The notes under the pieces: generated by a model
What the model saw: only the letters and a program-made list of their open reading frames with translations
What the model was told of the DNA's origin: nothing
Databases searched by the model: none
Assembly: GCA_900539845.1 (NCBI GenBank)
Contig: UQDP01000002.1
Location: 175,348 to 239,347, forward strand
Reading direction: 5' to 3'
DNA: 64,000 nucleotides
Origin: an uncultured Oscillospiraceae bacterium
Lineage (GTDB): Bacteria; Bacillota; Clostridia; Oscillospirales; Acutalibacteraceae
Position numbers and translations under genes: made by a program
Shown here: positions 44,388 to 52,305 of the stretch, piece by piece
How the letters are laid out: every line of letters begins with the position of its first letter
Numbering within the stretch: position 1 is the first letter of the stretch

Positions 44388-46373
44388 TTAAGAAGCAAAC
44401 TGTTTTATATAAGTAAGAGAGTTGACATCGTCTTCAGACAAATAGATATAATAACCGATCACCGGCTCTTCGCTTTTCTCTGCGTATGTGTTTTGATAAA
44501 CGAAGGATTCTGCCTGCTGAACGAGGAGCTGTTTTTCCTCCTGTGTCAGATTTCTTATTCTTTCTTTTTCCCCTTCCGGCAAAGCAGGATTTATGCCGTA
44601 AACCGTTATATCTCCTGCCGTCGTATAATGCGAATAAAAATCATACGGATCTTCGGCGAGCTTGTCATTTATTACAATTTCTTTCAGCCCTTCCCACTGC
44701 GAGACGGGGATGGATACGTCATCGCTTTCAATTCCATAGCCTGCATCATCATAATCGCTGTAATAATATCCTTCTATATAAATGATATCCTCATCGGGGA
44801 AAGAAAACGCTTCATCCTGCAATATCGCCTCTTTATTTTGCAGAATGTTGATATATTCATACCACAGATCATATGCGATGGAATATCTGCGCTCAACCGT
44901 TTTTCCGTTTTTCAGTTTGTATTCAATAATACAGTTTATATTGCCGCTCGGTGTCCAGTCCTCTGCCACTGCAGTATCTGCAACGGATTCGGTCTGAACC
45001 TGCGTAGTCGGCTCTTCGGATGAAATCCCGCCCGAATAAGTATCTGCGATCTCCTGAAGGAGCTTATCGTCCAAACCGTAGTCGGCTACTTCATCCTGTA
45101 CGGCAAGCGTGTGAAAATCGATGACCCTCTGAATATTTTCCGGCTCTGTTAAAGTAACTTCCCTGCCGTCTCCCGCATATCCGCCGAAAAGCACATTCAT
45201 AAGGAGTGTCGCCGGTTCATTGCCGTATTGGAGGCTGCTGTTTTCCGTAACGGTCACACTTTCCACTTCGTTCACCTGAGGAACATATTTCGTGTAGCTG
45301 TTGTAATTCGGGAAATACATAAGCGCTGAAAATAAAATGCACACTGCGCATACCGCCGCGTACGCCACAGCGGCTTTTTTTGTGAGCACCTTTTCCGTTC
45401 CGCGGCAGATCGCCCTGAAAATGAGCAGGCATACAAAGGCCGAAACGACACCGAAAAGCACGGAAGATAAAAAGCTGTAAGCCGCGCCGAAAATCATTAA
45501 TCCCGATGCAATGAAAACCGCAAACAGCACAGCCGGAATGATTTTCCCGGACAGTTTATTCTGGGCTGTTTCCGCCTGCCTGTTTTTGAACACAATAATG
45601 CCCGCGATATAAAACAAAACGAATTCAACAGCGCAGGCGATCAGGATAAAAGCGGCGGATACATCCTCCGCACCCGCAAGCTGAGCGAAGACCATGCCTG
45701 CAGGAGTGACCGCAAGCGCTTTAACAGGATTGATTATAACGCCCCAGATCAGATTGATACGCGAGGTCACGCCTATAAGCAGCAGCGGCACGGAAACAAG
45801 AAGCACATAGCACAGAAAATAATACTGTATGCTTCTGCCTGCCAAAGCAGCGCACATAGAGATCACGGAATATATAACAAGGACCACGGCAAAATACATC
45901 AATATCCTGCCGACAGGCACATAATTATCCGCACTGTAAATGACACCCAGCTGAATTCCCCTGCTTTTAACAGACATGAAAAACAGATAGAGCACACCTA
46001 ATGACAAAAGCATAGAACCGATATTCACGATCAAACCGAAAAGGAAATTCGCGTTAAAAATATGCTCCTTTTTATACGGCAGAGCCAGATGATAATCGCA
46101 CGCGCGCCTGCTGTAGCTTCCCTTGAACATGGAAAAGACAGAGAAGAGATTATACACATTGAGCGCGGAAAAAACCCAGCCGGCGGCAAGCATAGAGCCG
46201 TAGACCATATCCGCTTGGTTTCTCCATTTTGGATCAAAGCAATACAACGCACACAGAAAAGAAGCTATGATACAAAACACTGCCACTGTTGCAGCGCCGG
46301 GAAGCTGGCGGCGGGCAACTGTTTTAAATATAGCCGGAAAAGCTCTTTTAGCTGAATAACTTGTTGATCTCAT
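44388..46373 (-). CDS. ABC transporter permease, YtrC/YtrD-like, with large extracytoplasmic domain
   Basis: A 661-residue membrane protein with about nine N-terminal helices (residues 15-360) and a C-terminal extracytoplasmic domain of about 300 residues. It starts MRSTSYSAKRAFPAIFKTVA and has KGSYSRRACDYHLALPYKKE, a bacitracin/lantibiotic-type permease feature preceding the second half. The tail is acidic, Thr/Ser-rich and ends ITVYGINPALPEGEKERIRN, then an SEEPVIGYYIYLSEDDV segment. GGAGGAG is ideally spaced for the ATG at 46373, which overlaps the ATPase end by 26 bases. Last gene of the Ytr-like operon. Confidence 0.78.
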   Translation of the reverse strand: MRSTSYSAKRAFPAIFKTVARRQLPGAATVAVFCIIASFLCALYCFDPKWRNQADMVYGSMLAAGWVFSALNVYNLFSVFSMFKGSYSRRACDYHLALPYKKEHIFNANFLFGLIVNIGSMLLSLGVLYLFFMSVKSRGIQLGVIYSADNYVPVGRILMYFAVVLVIYSVISMCAALAGRSIQYYFLCYVLLVSVPLLLIGVTSRINLIWGVIINPVKALAVTPAGMVFAQLAGAEDVSAAFILIACAVEFVLFYIAGIIVFKNRQAETAQNKLSGKIIPAVLFAVFIASGLMIFGAAYSFLSSVLFGVVSAFVCLLIFRAICRGTEKVLTKKAAVAYAAVCAVCILFSALMYFPNYNSYTKYVPQVNEVESVTVTENSSLQYGNEPATLLMNVLFGGYAGDGREVTLTEPENIQRVIDFHTLAVQDEVADYGLDDKLLQEIADTYSGGISSEEPTTQVQTESVADTAVAEDWTPSGNINCIIEYKLKNGKTVERRYSIAYDLWYEYINILQNKEAILQDEAFSFPDEDIIYIEGYYYSDYDDAGYGIESDDVSIPVSQWEGLKEIVINDKLAEDPYDFYSHYTTAGDITVYGINPALPEGEKERIRNLTQEEKQLLVQQAESFVYQNTYAEKSEEPVIGYYIYLSEDDVNSLTYIKQFAS

Positions 46374-47247
46374 AACCTGCCTCCTCCATTTCACTAATAA
46401 ACAGTTCCTCCAGGGTCAGCGGCAAAGATTCAAAGAAGACAGGCGCCTTTGCATGTATGATACGCCTTATCTCTTCCTCATTGCCTTTAACGGTTAGCTG
46501 GATCATTTTGCCCTGATGCGTTTCGTTTACTATTTTAAGCAGCGGTTTAATCTCCTCAAAATCCGCCTGCTCCATAACGAACTGCACTCTGTATATTCCG
46601 GCGGATTCCCCGTCTATATCTTTTTCAAGAAGCACACCGCCCCTGTGAAGCAGACCTATATGGTCGCAGAAGCCCTCAAGCTCCCTGAGATTGTGGCTTG
46701 CGATCACAACGGTTGCGTTCATTACGGAAATATATTCTATCAGTATTTTTTTAACCAGCTCTCTTATAACCGGATCAAGTCCGTCAAAGATCTCATCGAA
46801 GAAGATATATTTGGGAGCATGTGAAAGGGCGAGGATAATCGCCGCCTGCCGCTGCATTCCCTTGCTCATCGAAGAAATCTTCTGATTCGGCGAAATGGGA
46901 AAAACGCTTTTCAGATTAGAATATCTTATATCATCCCATTGTGAATATGCCTGTTTATAATAGTATGCCATTGAATCAACGGTGGTGCCGGGATAAAAAT
47001 AGGGAAAATCGGAAACAAAGGCAAGACTGTCCTTTACCCTCAGATTCTCATACGGTACTTCGCCGTCGATATACGCATTGCCGCCGTCAGCCTTATATAC
47101 GCCGGATAGCAGCCTCAGAAGCGTGCTCTTGCCGGCTCCATTAGACCCTACAAGCCCGAAAACAGAGCCGTCCGATATATTGAACGAAACATTGTCCAGC
47201 GCCTTTACACTGCCGAAGCATTTTGTAAGACCTTTTATTTCTATCAT
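46348..47247 (-). CDS. ABC transporter ATP-binding protein, YtrB/BcrA-like
   Basis: A 299-residue ATPase with Walker A VGSNGAGKSTLLRLLSG, signature SSMSKGMQRQAAIILALS and Walker B KYIFFDEIFDGLDP. The C-terminal extension of about 90 residues is typical of the ATPases that pair with YtrC/BcrB-like permeases. The start at 47247 follows GGGAGGCGG, and overlaps the regulator's TGA stop in an ATGA. The aspartate-glutamate of Walker B is intact, so it is an active ATPase. Confidence 0.9.
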   Translation of the reverse strand: MIEIKGLTKCFGSVKALDNVSFNISDGSVFGLVGSNGAGKSTLLRLLSGVYKADGGNAYIDGEVPYENLRVKDSLAFVSDFPYFYPGTTVDSMAYYYKQAYSQWDDIRYSNLKSVFPISPNQKISSMSKGMQRQAAIILALSHAPKYIFFDEIFDGLDPVIRELVKKILIEYISVMNATVVIASHNLRELEGFCDHIGLLHRGGVLLEKDIDGESAGIYRVQFVMEQADFEEIKPLLKIVNETHQGKMIQLTVKGNEEEIRRIIHAKAPVFFESLPLTLEELFISEMEEAGYEINKLFS

Positions 47248-47606
47248 ACTTCCGCCTCCCACACAGTATTAACGATTTCAATCACATCTGCTTTTTTAAG
47301 ACCTGCATTTCTGGCGTCCGAAAGAGCAGCCGAAAGAAGCTTTTTTGCCTCTTTATGAATATCGGACAGATCTGTTTTATTTATAAAGACGCCCTTGCCT
47401 GCCACTGTATATATAACCCCGCGCAGCTCAAGGTTTTTATAAGCTTTTGATACAGTATTGGGATTGATCGAAAGCTCGGTAGCAAGTGCGCGAACAGAGG
47501 GCAAAGGACTGTCCGCCTCAAAAATACCGAGATTGATATACTTCACGATTTCCTTTTCAAGCTGAAGATATATCGGCTCACGGCTTCTTACATCTAACGA
47601 AAACAT
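47244..47606 (-). CDS. GntR-family regulator, YtrA subfamily
   Basis: A 120-residue repressor-type protein: winged helix-turn-helix (EPIYLQLEKEIVKYINLGIF, SVRALATELSINPNTVSKAY, LELRGVIYTVAGKGVFI) plus a short helical tail for dimerisation. YtrA-type regulators sit inside the ABC operons they control and respond to cell-wall-active compounds. The palindrome at the operon promoter (51071-51093) is the probable operator. It is placed between the two ABC halves. Confidence 0.92.
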   Translation of the reverse strand: MFSLDVRSREPIYLQLEKEIVKYINLGIFEADSPLPSVRALATELSINPNTVSKAYKNLELRGVIYTVAGKGVFINKTDLSDIHKEAKKLLSAALSDARNAGLKKADVIEIVNTVWEAEV

Positions 47607-47622
47607 TTATCCAACCACCTCA

Positions 47623-48957
47623 TCATTCACTGTGAATTGCCTTAAGAGCGCTGACCTTGACCGCCCTGTTTGCAGGCGAGATTCCCGAAACGACTCCGAT
47701 CACAACCGAAAAACCTATTCCGAGCAGTATAAGCCATAGCGGCACGGAGGATACGGTTATTCCTGCGCTTGCATCTCCTCCGAGCGACCCGATAACGGCA
47801 GAGGCGGCAAAATTCGCAATAACGGAAATGATCAGGCTGATAACGATGCCGATCGTTCCGCCCATAAAGCCTATCATGCCGGCTTCGCACAAAAATACTG
47901 CTTTGATATCAGAAATATCGCAGCCGATTACTTTCATAACGCCGATTTCCTTTGTGCGTTCATACACAGCCATTACCATGGTGTTGCTGATTCCGAACGC
48001 CGCAACCAGCATGGAAACCGCTCCGATCGCTCCGAGCACAAGCTGCACCATAAGCATGATCCTTTTTGTGTAATTCAGTTCATCCTCGTTTGAATAAGTG
48101 GAAAGTCCGCTTTTGTTTATATTCTCCTGCACGGTTTTCACATTTTCAATGCTGTCAGCATAAACATAGATCTCCGAATATTCAAGTGCTTTATTCGGCT
48201 TGTTGTTGAGCGCATTATATTCCTTAATAAGCTGCTGTGCGGCTCTGATATCCATAAAAATGCTGTTTTCGGTATCCAGTCCCGAGCTTCCTGAAGAATT
48301 CAAGATCCCGCCTGTCCTTATACGCTGCCGGTTTGGCGCGGCGGCGCTCTGACCGCTGTCTGCGTTCTGAAGCACGGGGGATATATTAAATGTATCTTTC
48401 AGCGGGTCTATCTCACAGTTTACGAGCTCGTTATTCTCGTCGAATTCGCCGTCGACGATATTGCCCTGCTCATCCATAAAACTCAGCGCCGCCGTTTCGC
48501 CGAAATACACCTTATACATATCGGATGACGGCTTTACTTCGTTTCCGTTCGCAGTCACACCGAGCTTGGCAAGAGTATCAAAATCCACTGCATACAAAGA
48601 ACCGCCTGTGTAAGAATACCTGCCGCGTGTTACAGTCGCGTAATCCGACATATTTAGGACCGGCAGAACGGTTTTAACATGTTTTATACCGTTCATATAC
48701 CTGACAGCGCTGTCATTTAAAGGGGGCTGCTCCGTGCCGTTTTCTTCGGCATTACTGTCCACTGTTACGCTAATTCTTGTTGCGGAAGAAGAATTCTGAT
48801 ACTGCTCGGTCAAAGTTTTGTTGATTCCTGCGCCTATTGAGATCATAATAACGATCGCGCAGGTTCCCACAACTACCCCTATAACGGTCAGCTTCGTGCG
48901 TGACCGCCTGTTTTTCAGGTTTCTGAGCGCCATTAAGAAAATATCAGATTTCTTCAT
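47623..48957 (-). CDS. MacB/FtsX-type ABC permease (YtrF-like)
   Basis: A 444-residue permease with the FtsX layout: one N-terminal helix (LTVIGVVVGTCAIVIMISIG), a MacB-like extracytoplasmic domain of about 220 residues (residues 45-280), then three C-terminal helices (LVLGAIGAVSMLVAAFGISN, EAGMIGFMGGTIGIVISLII, LWLILLGIGFSVVIGVVSGI) with the closing PANRAVKVSALKAIHSE. MacB-type pumps work as mechanotransmitters rather than classic exporters. It overlaps the CARDB gene by 14 bases and precedes the GntR gene by 16. Confidence 0.92.
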   Translation of the reverse strand: MKKSDIFLMALRNLKNRRSRTKLTVIGVVVGTCAIVIMISIGAGINKTLTEQYQNSSSATRISVTVDSNAEENGTEQPPLNDSAVRYMNGIKHVKTVLPVLNMSDYATVTRGRYSYTGGSLYAVDFDTLAKLGVTANGNEVKPSSDMYKVYFGETAALSFMDEQGNIVDGEFDENNELVNCEIDPLKDTFNISPVLQNADSGQSAAAPNRQRIRTGGILNSSGSSGLDTENSIFMDIRAAQQLIKEYNALNNKPNKALEYSEIYVYADSIENVKTVQENINKSGLSTYSNEDELNYTKRIMLMVQLVLGAIGAVSMLVAAFGISNTMVMAVYERTKEIGVMKVIGCDISDIKAVFLCEAGMIGFMGGTIGIVISLIISVIANFAASAVIGSLGGDASAGITVSSVPLWLILLGIGFSVVIGVVSGISPANRAVKVSALKAIHSE

Positions 48958-50290
48958 ACAGCTCCTCCCCGTTTTTCTTTGCCTTTCTGCGTTTTTTTAC
49001 TACGACCGCAACAACAATGATCACAATCAGAGCAGCGATCCCGCCGAGCAGATAAAACAGCGTATAATCATTTTCACCCGTTGTCTGCGCGTCATTTTCC
49101 GCCGCAAGATCGGCATAAGGATCTTCCTCCTGCTTTACCGTAACACTGAATTCACGAGATACAGAGCCGGGATCGCCGTTCTCGTTCTCATAGTCAAAAA
49201 CAAGCGTCAGCTTTTGCGTTCCGTCCGAAGTAAATGTGACCGGCAAAGTATAATTGCTCGTGAATTGCTCTCCCGCCTGGATATTGCCGATATAGGCGGA
49301 GGAAAGCTCGTTTCCCTGCGCGTCTGTCAGCTTTATCCTGCCGTTTGATACTGCGCTTTTGCCGCTGTTTATAACCGTAAAAGCGCAATCCTGCTCCTCG
49401 TTCACCGAAACGGTGGAATCCGCCAGAGAAAGGGTGCCGAATTCAATCTTCTCAGGCTGCACAACAGGTATGCTGACCGAAAGCTCAGCGCTTTGCGATA
49501 CTCTTTCTCCCGCCTCAAAATATTCATAAGTTACAGAAAGCGTGATCGGATAAACGCCCGAGGACGCGGAATTCTGACATTTGAACTTTTGGCTGATCTT
49601 TGCGGTTGAGGATATCTTATCTATGGAAGAGGTATCCGTGCCCTCGGCAGGCACAAATGCTTCACCGCCCGAAAGCTTGACGATCACATTTCTGACCGCA
49701 GTGCTTTTGGAATTGTTTTTAAGCGTGACATCCAGATCAAACACATCGCCGCCGTTTACCGAATCACCGCCGAATGAAAAATCCGAAATGAGAAGCTGGG
49801 GAGTAAACGAAGTGCTCTGCTGTGACGCCGACACCTTAACACTGTAATTGATTTCTGAAGTACCGGAAAGCTTTTCTCCGCCGTCAAAATACTCAAAGGA
49901 AGCGCTGAGCCCAACGGGATAAACGCCGCTTTCCGCCTGAGGGCTGCAATAAAACGTTTTGGAGAATGACGCTGTTGCGTTCTTATTGATTCTGTCTATA
50001 TAAACGGAATCATTTCCGCTGTTAACGATGAGTGCCTCTCCGCCCGAAAGGCGGATATTCACATTGCGTATATCGATATCCCTACTCGTGTTTTTAAGCG
50101 TAAAATCCAGTCTTATGGTGCCGCCTGGCGATACGCTGCCCTTATCCGCCGAAAAATCGGAGGAAATAAGCGACGGGCTGAGGTTTGACGAGCTTGCGGG
50201 CAGAGCCTCCTCTGCGGCGAATGTATATGCAGGTATGAAAACCAGACTGAGCGCGATCAAAACCGCGATGATTCCCGATAATTTTTTCAT
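48944..50290 (-). CDS. Surface protein with tandem CARDB-like beta domains and C-terminal anchor
   Basis: A 448-residue protein: signal peptide (MKKLSGIIAVLIALSLVFIP, then AYTFAAEE), two closely similar repeats and one diverged repeat, a membrane helix (LFYLLGGIAALIVIIVVAVV, about 413-433) and a basic tail. Repeats 1 and 2 (about 40-153 and 163-275) share DFS, TLKN-S, RNV, LSGGEA, GVYP and EYF-GE in the same order; the third (about 280-390) is weaker. Such domains bind carbohydrate or protein surfaces. No equivalent is in B. subtilis ytr. It lies between MacB-type ATPase and permease, so it is likely a partner of that pump. Confidence 0.8.
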   Translation of the reverse strand: MKKLSGIIAVLIALSLVFIPAYTFAAEEALPASSSNLSPSLISSDFSADKGSVSPGGTIRLDFTLKNTSRDIDIRNVNIRLSGGEALIVNSGNDSVYIDRINKNATASFSKTFYCSPQAESGVYPVGLSASFEYFDGGEKLSGTSEINYSVKVSASQQSTSFTPQLLISDFSFGGDSVNGGDVFDLDVTLKNNSKSTAVRNVIVKLSGGEAFVPAEGTDTSSIDKISSTAKISQKFKCQNSASSGVYPITLSVTYEYFEAGERVSQSAELSVSIPVVQPEKIEFGTLSLADSTVSVNEEQDCAFTVINSGKSAVSNGRIKLTDAQGNELSSAYIGNIQAGEQFTSNYTLPVTFTSDGTQKLTLVFDYENENGDPGSVSREFSVTVKQEEDPYADLAAENDAQTTGENDYTLFYLLGGIAALIVIIVVAVVVKKRRKAKKNGEELYEEI

Positions 50291-50313
50291 CTCTTTTCTC
50301 CTTTTGCTTCTTT

Positions 50314-51003
50314 TTATTTTTCTGTTTCTTCAACAACTTTTCCGTCAATGATCCTTATGATCTTATCTGCATATCCGGCAACGCTTTCATCGTGCGTCAC
50401 AAGCACCATTGTGCCGGAATTGGAGCGTACAAGCCCGCATACAAGTTCCATAACACGCTTTGTTGTTTCGCTGTCCAGATTGCCGGTTGGCTCATCGGCA
50501 AAAATAACGGGTGGATTTGAAACAAAAGCCCTTGCTATACCTGCCCTTTGCTGCTGGCCGCCGCTCATTTCGGACGGGCGGTGATCACATCTGTCCTCAA
50601 GCCCCACAAGCCTGAGCATTTCCATTGCGCGTTTTTCGCGTTCCGCCTTTCCCACGCCTTTAAAAACGAGCGGCAGCGCAACATTTTCCAGCGCCGTCAT
50701 AGACGGTATCAGGTTATACGACTGGAAAACAAAGCCCGTAAATTTTTTCCGGAATGAAGTAAGCTCTTTTTCCGTCAGTCTGTCTATCCTGTGTTTGCCG
50801 ATCATGACCATACCTTCGCTGGGGCGTTCCAATCCCGCAAGCATATTAAGAAGCGTTGATTTTCCGGAACCGGAAGTACCGAGCACTGCGCATATCTGAC
50901 CTTTTTTCACGGAAATATTAACATCATCTAGCGCCGTTACCTTTTCTTTTCCGAGCACGAAATATTTTGTGAGATTCTGCGTTTTTATAAGAACCTGTTC
51001 CAA
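50314..51003 (-). CDS. MacB/LolD-type ABC ATP-binding protein (YtrE-like)
   Basis: A 229-residue ATPase with Walker A GTSGSGKSTLLNMLAGLE, signature SEMSGGQQQRAGIARAFVS, Walker B PPVIFADEPTGNLDSET and the H-loop LVTHDESVAGYAD. I place the start at TTG 51003 because GGAGGTG precedes it; upstream ATG at 51045 has none. It is the first gene of the operon; promoter and operator lie immediately upstream. Confidence 0.93.
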   Translation of the reverse strand: MEQVLIKTQNLTKYFVLGKEKVTALDDVNISVKKGQICAVLGTSGSGKSTLLNMLAGLERPSEGMVMIGKHRIDRLTEKELTSFRKKFTGFVFQSYNLIPSMTALENVALPLVFKGVGKAEREKRAMEMLRLVGLEDRCDHRPSEMSGGQQQRAGIARAFVSNPPVIFADEPTGNLDSETTKRVMELVCGLVRSNSGTMVLVTHDESVAGYADKIIRIIDGKVVEETEK

Positions 51004-51070
51004 GCTCTCACCTCCGATTTCGTTTAAATTTCGTTGCTTATACACGGATTATTTTGCCAACTTGTCTGCA

Positions 51071-51093
51071 CTGTACTAATACGCTTAGTACAG
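51071..51093. promoter_or_regulatory. Perfect 9+9 bp palindrome, probable GntR (YtrA-type) operator
   Basis: CTGTACTAA-TACGC-TTAGTACAG. The arms match perfectly. It begins 5 bases downstream of the -10 box (51098-51103) and covers the expected transcription start, ideal for repression. YtrA-type regulators bind dyads of this GTACTA...TAGTAC style (recalled, not looked up), and such a regulator is encoded in the operon. Confidence 0.65.
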
Positions 51094-51097
51094 TTTA

Positions 51098-51126
51098 TTA
51101 ATACCATATATTTTTGCGAAAGTCAA
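51098..51126 (-). promoter_or_regulatory. Promoter of the Ytr-like ABC operon
   Basis: Minus strand TTGACT (51121-51126), 17-base spacer, TATTAA (51098-51103). The gap 51004-51317 holds this promoter, the palindrome and the terminator of the lipid-kinase transcript; the remaining bases show nothing I recognise. Confidence 0.7.
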
Positions 51127-51176
51127 TATACTTTATCAAATCTTTATTTTTTTACAAAACAGCGCCGCATAAAAGA

Positions 51177-51213
51177 AAGATCCCCGAAATCTTTTTAAGA
51201 TTTCAGGGATCTT
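51177..51213 (-). terminator. Terminator downstream of the lipid kinase operon
   Basis: AAGATCCCTGAAATCTT pairs with AAGATTTCGGGGATCTT (one mismatch) around a 3-base loop; the minus strand continues TTCTTTTATG. About 105 bases after the stop at 51318. Confidence 0.75.
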
Positions 51214-51317
51214 AAAATATTATGCATTGAATGTGCGGTTTATTCTATCCGAAACATGCCGAAAGAAAGTATGACCGTCTTAAACTGATTTTATGAAATA
51301 TTAAAATTCTTTACTTA

Positions 51318-52274
51318 CTATTCTCTTATGAAGCAGAGCTTTAACGCATGCTTTTCAACTTTGAAATGAACTTCTGTATAATTAAAATTCTCACCGTCAC
51401 AGTTTCCCAGCAGCGGCTTGCCGTCCGCAGACCATATTCTGCCTCCCGTAAGATAACCTGTGTGAATGTATTTGGAAGTTTCATCATTTGCCGTGCCTGC
51501 ACTGTACTTAGGAATGATCGGCAGGGCTTTAAAAAGATTGATGGCGTCCGCTATGCAGAAGTCAAGTATACCGTCGTCCAGTTTTGAATCCGGCGCAGGG
51601 CAGAAACCGCCGCCGTAATAGCTGGCGTTGCATATGGCAAACAGCGTGTAATCCTTGGGAGTCTCGGTCCATTTATACGGTCTGCCGTCTTTTCCTATGC
51701 GGTCGATATCAAAATTGATCTGATACTTCATAGACTGAAGCACCGCCGGAATGACCGCGATGTTATAAGCCTGACTTCCGAGCGGTTTTATTTTGCCGGC
51801 AATCTTTCTGCCGATGGTCTCCACCTTTGTGTCCAGACCGAAGCTCATAACATTAATGCATTTTTCACCGTTGTAATCAATAAGGTCTATGGGTTTTACA
51901 TCATATTTCAAATGACCTGTGTGCAGACCGAACGCCTTGACGACATTAAATGAATCTATTTTTTTTGTGCCGTATATTTTCTTGGCAAAATCATTGCCCG
52001 TGCCGAACGGCAGAATCATAAGAGGCGTTTCCGTATGCGCAAGTCCGTTGGCAATTTCATGAACCGTACCGTCTCCGCCGCAGCAAATAACAACACACTG
52101 ATCACCGTATTGAGCGGCGTATCGAGCGGCGATTTCCTTTGCGTGGCCGCGGTAATGCGTTTCCTCAACAATCATTTCATCATCAATAAGCCTGAATGCG
52201 GACTGCACCTGCTTAAACAGCATCTGCCTGCTTTTATTTCCCGCAATCGGATTTTCTATAAAAATATATTTCAT
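51318..52274 (-). CDS. Diacylglycerol/lipid kinase (DgkB/YegS family)
   Basis: A 318-residue cytoplasmic lipid kinase. Conserved blocks: IFIENPIAGNKSR, VVICCGGDGTVHEIANGL, LMILPFGTGNDFAKKIY and KLDDGILDFCIADAI. These match the nucleotide-binding loops of the DAGK catalytic domain. The likely role is phosphorylation of diacylglycerol or another lipid, e.g. recycling from lipoteichoic-acid synthesis. The start at 52274 is chosen because GAGAGGGA is too near the first ATG. It is separated from galK by 31 bases, last of its operon. Confidence 0.9.
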   Translation of the reverse strand: MKYIFIENPIAGNKSRQMLFKQVQSAFRLIDDEMIVEETHYRGHAKEIAARYAAQYGDQCVVICCGGDGTVHEIANGLAHTETPLMILPFGTGNDFAKKIYGTKKIDSFNVVKAFGLHTGHLKYDVKPIDLIDYNGEKCINVMSFGLDTKVETIGRKIAGKIKPLGSQAYNIAVIPAVLQSMKYQINFDIDRIGKDGRPYKWTETPKDYTLFAICNASYYGGGFCPAPDSKLDDGILDFCIADAINLFKALPIIPKYSAGTANDETSKYIHTGYLTGGRIWSADGKPLLGNCDGENFNYTEVHFKVEKHALKLCFIRE

Positions 52275-52305
52275 ACCACACATCCCTCTCCGGCTCCGTC
52301 AGCGT

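Noticed and set aside
44367..45023. 218-residue plus-strand frame
   Set aside because: Starts inside the terminator and is antisense to the ABC permease.
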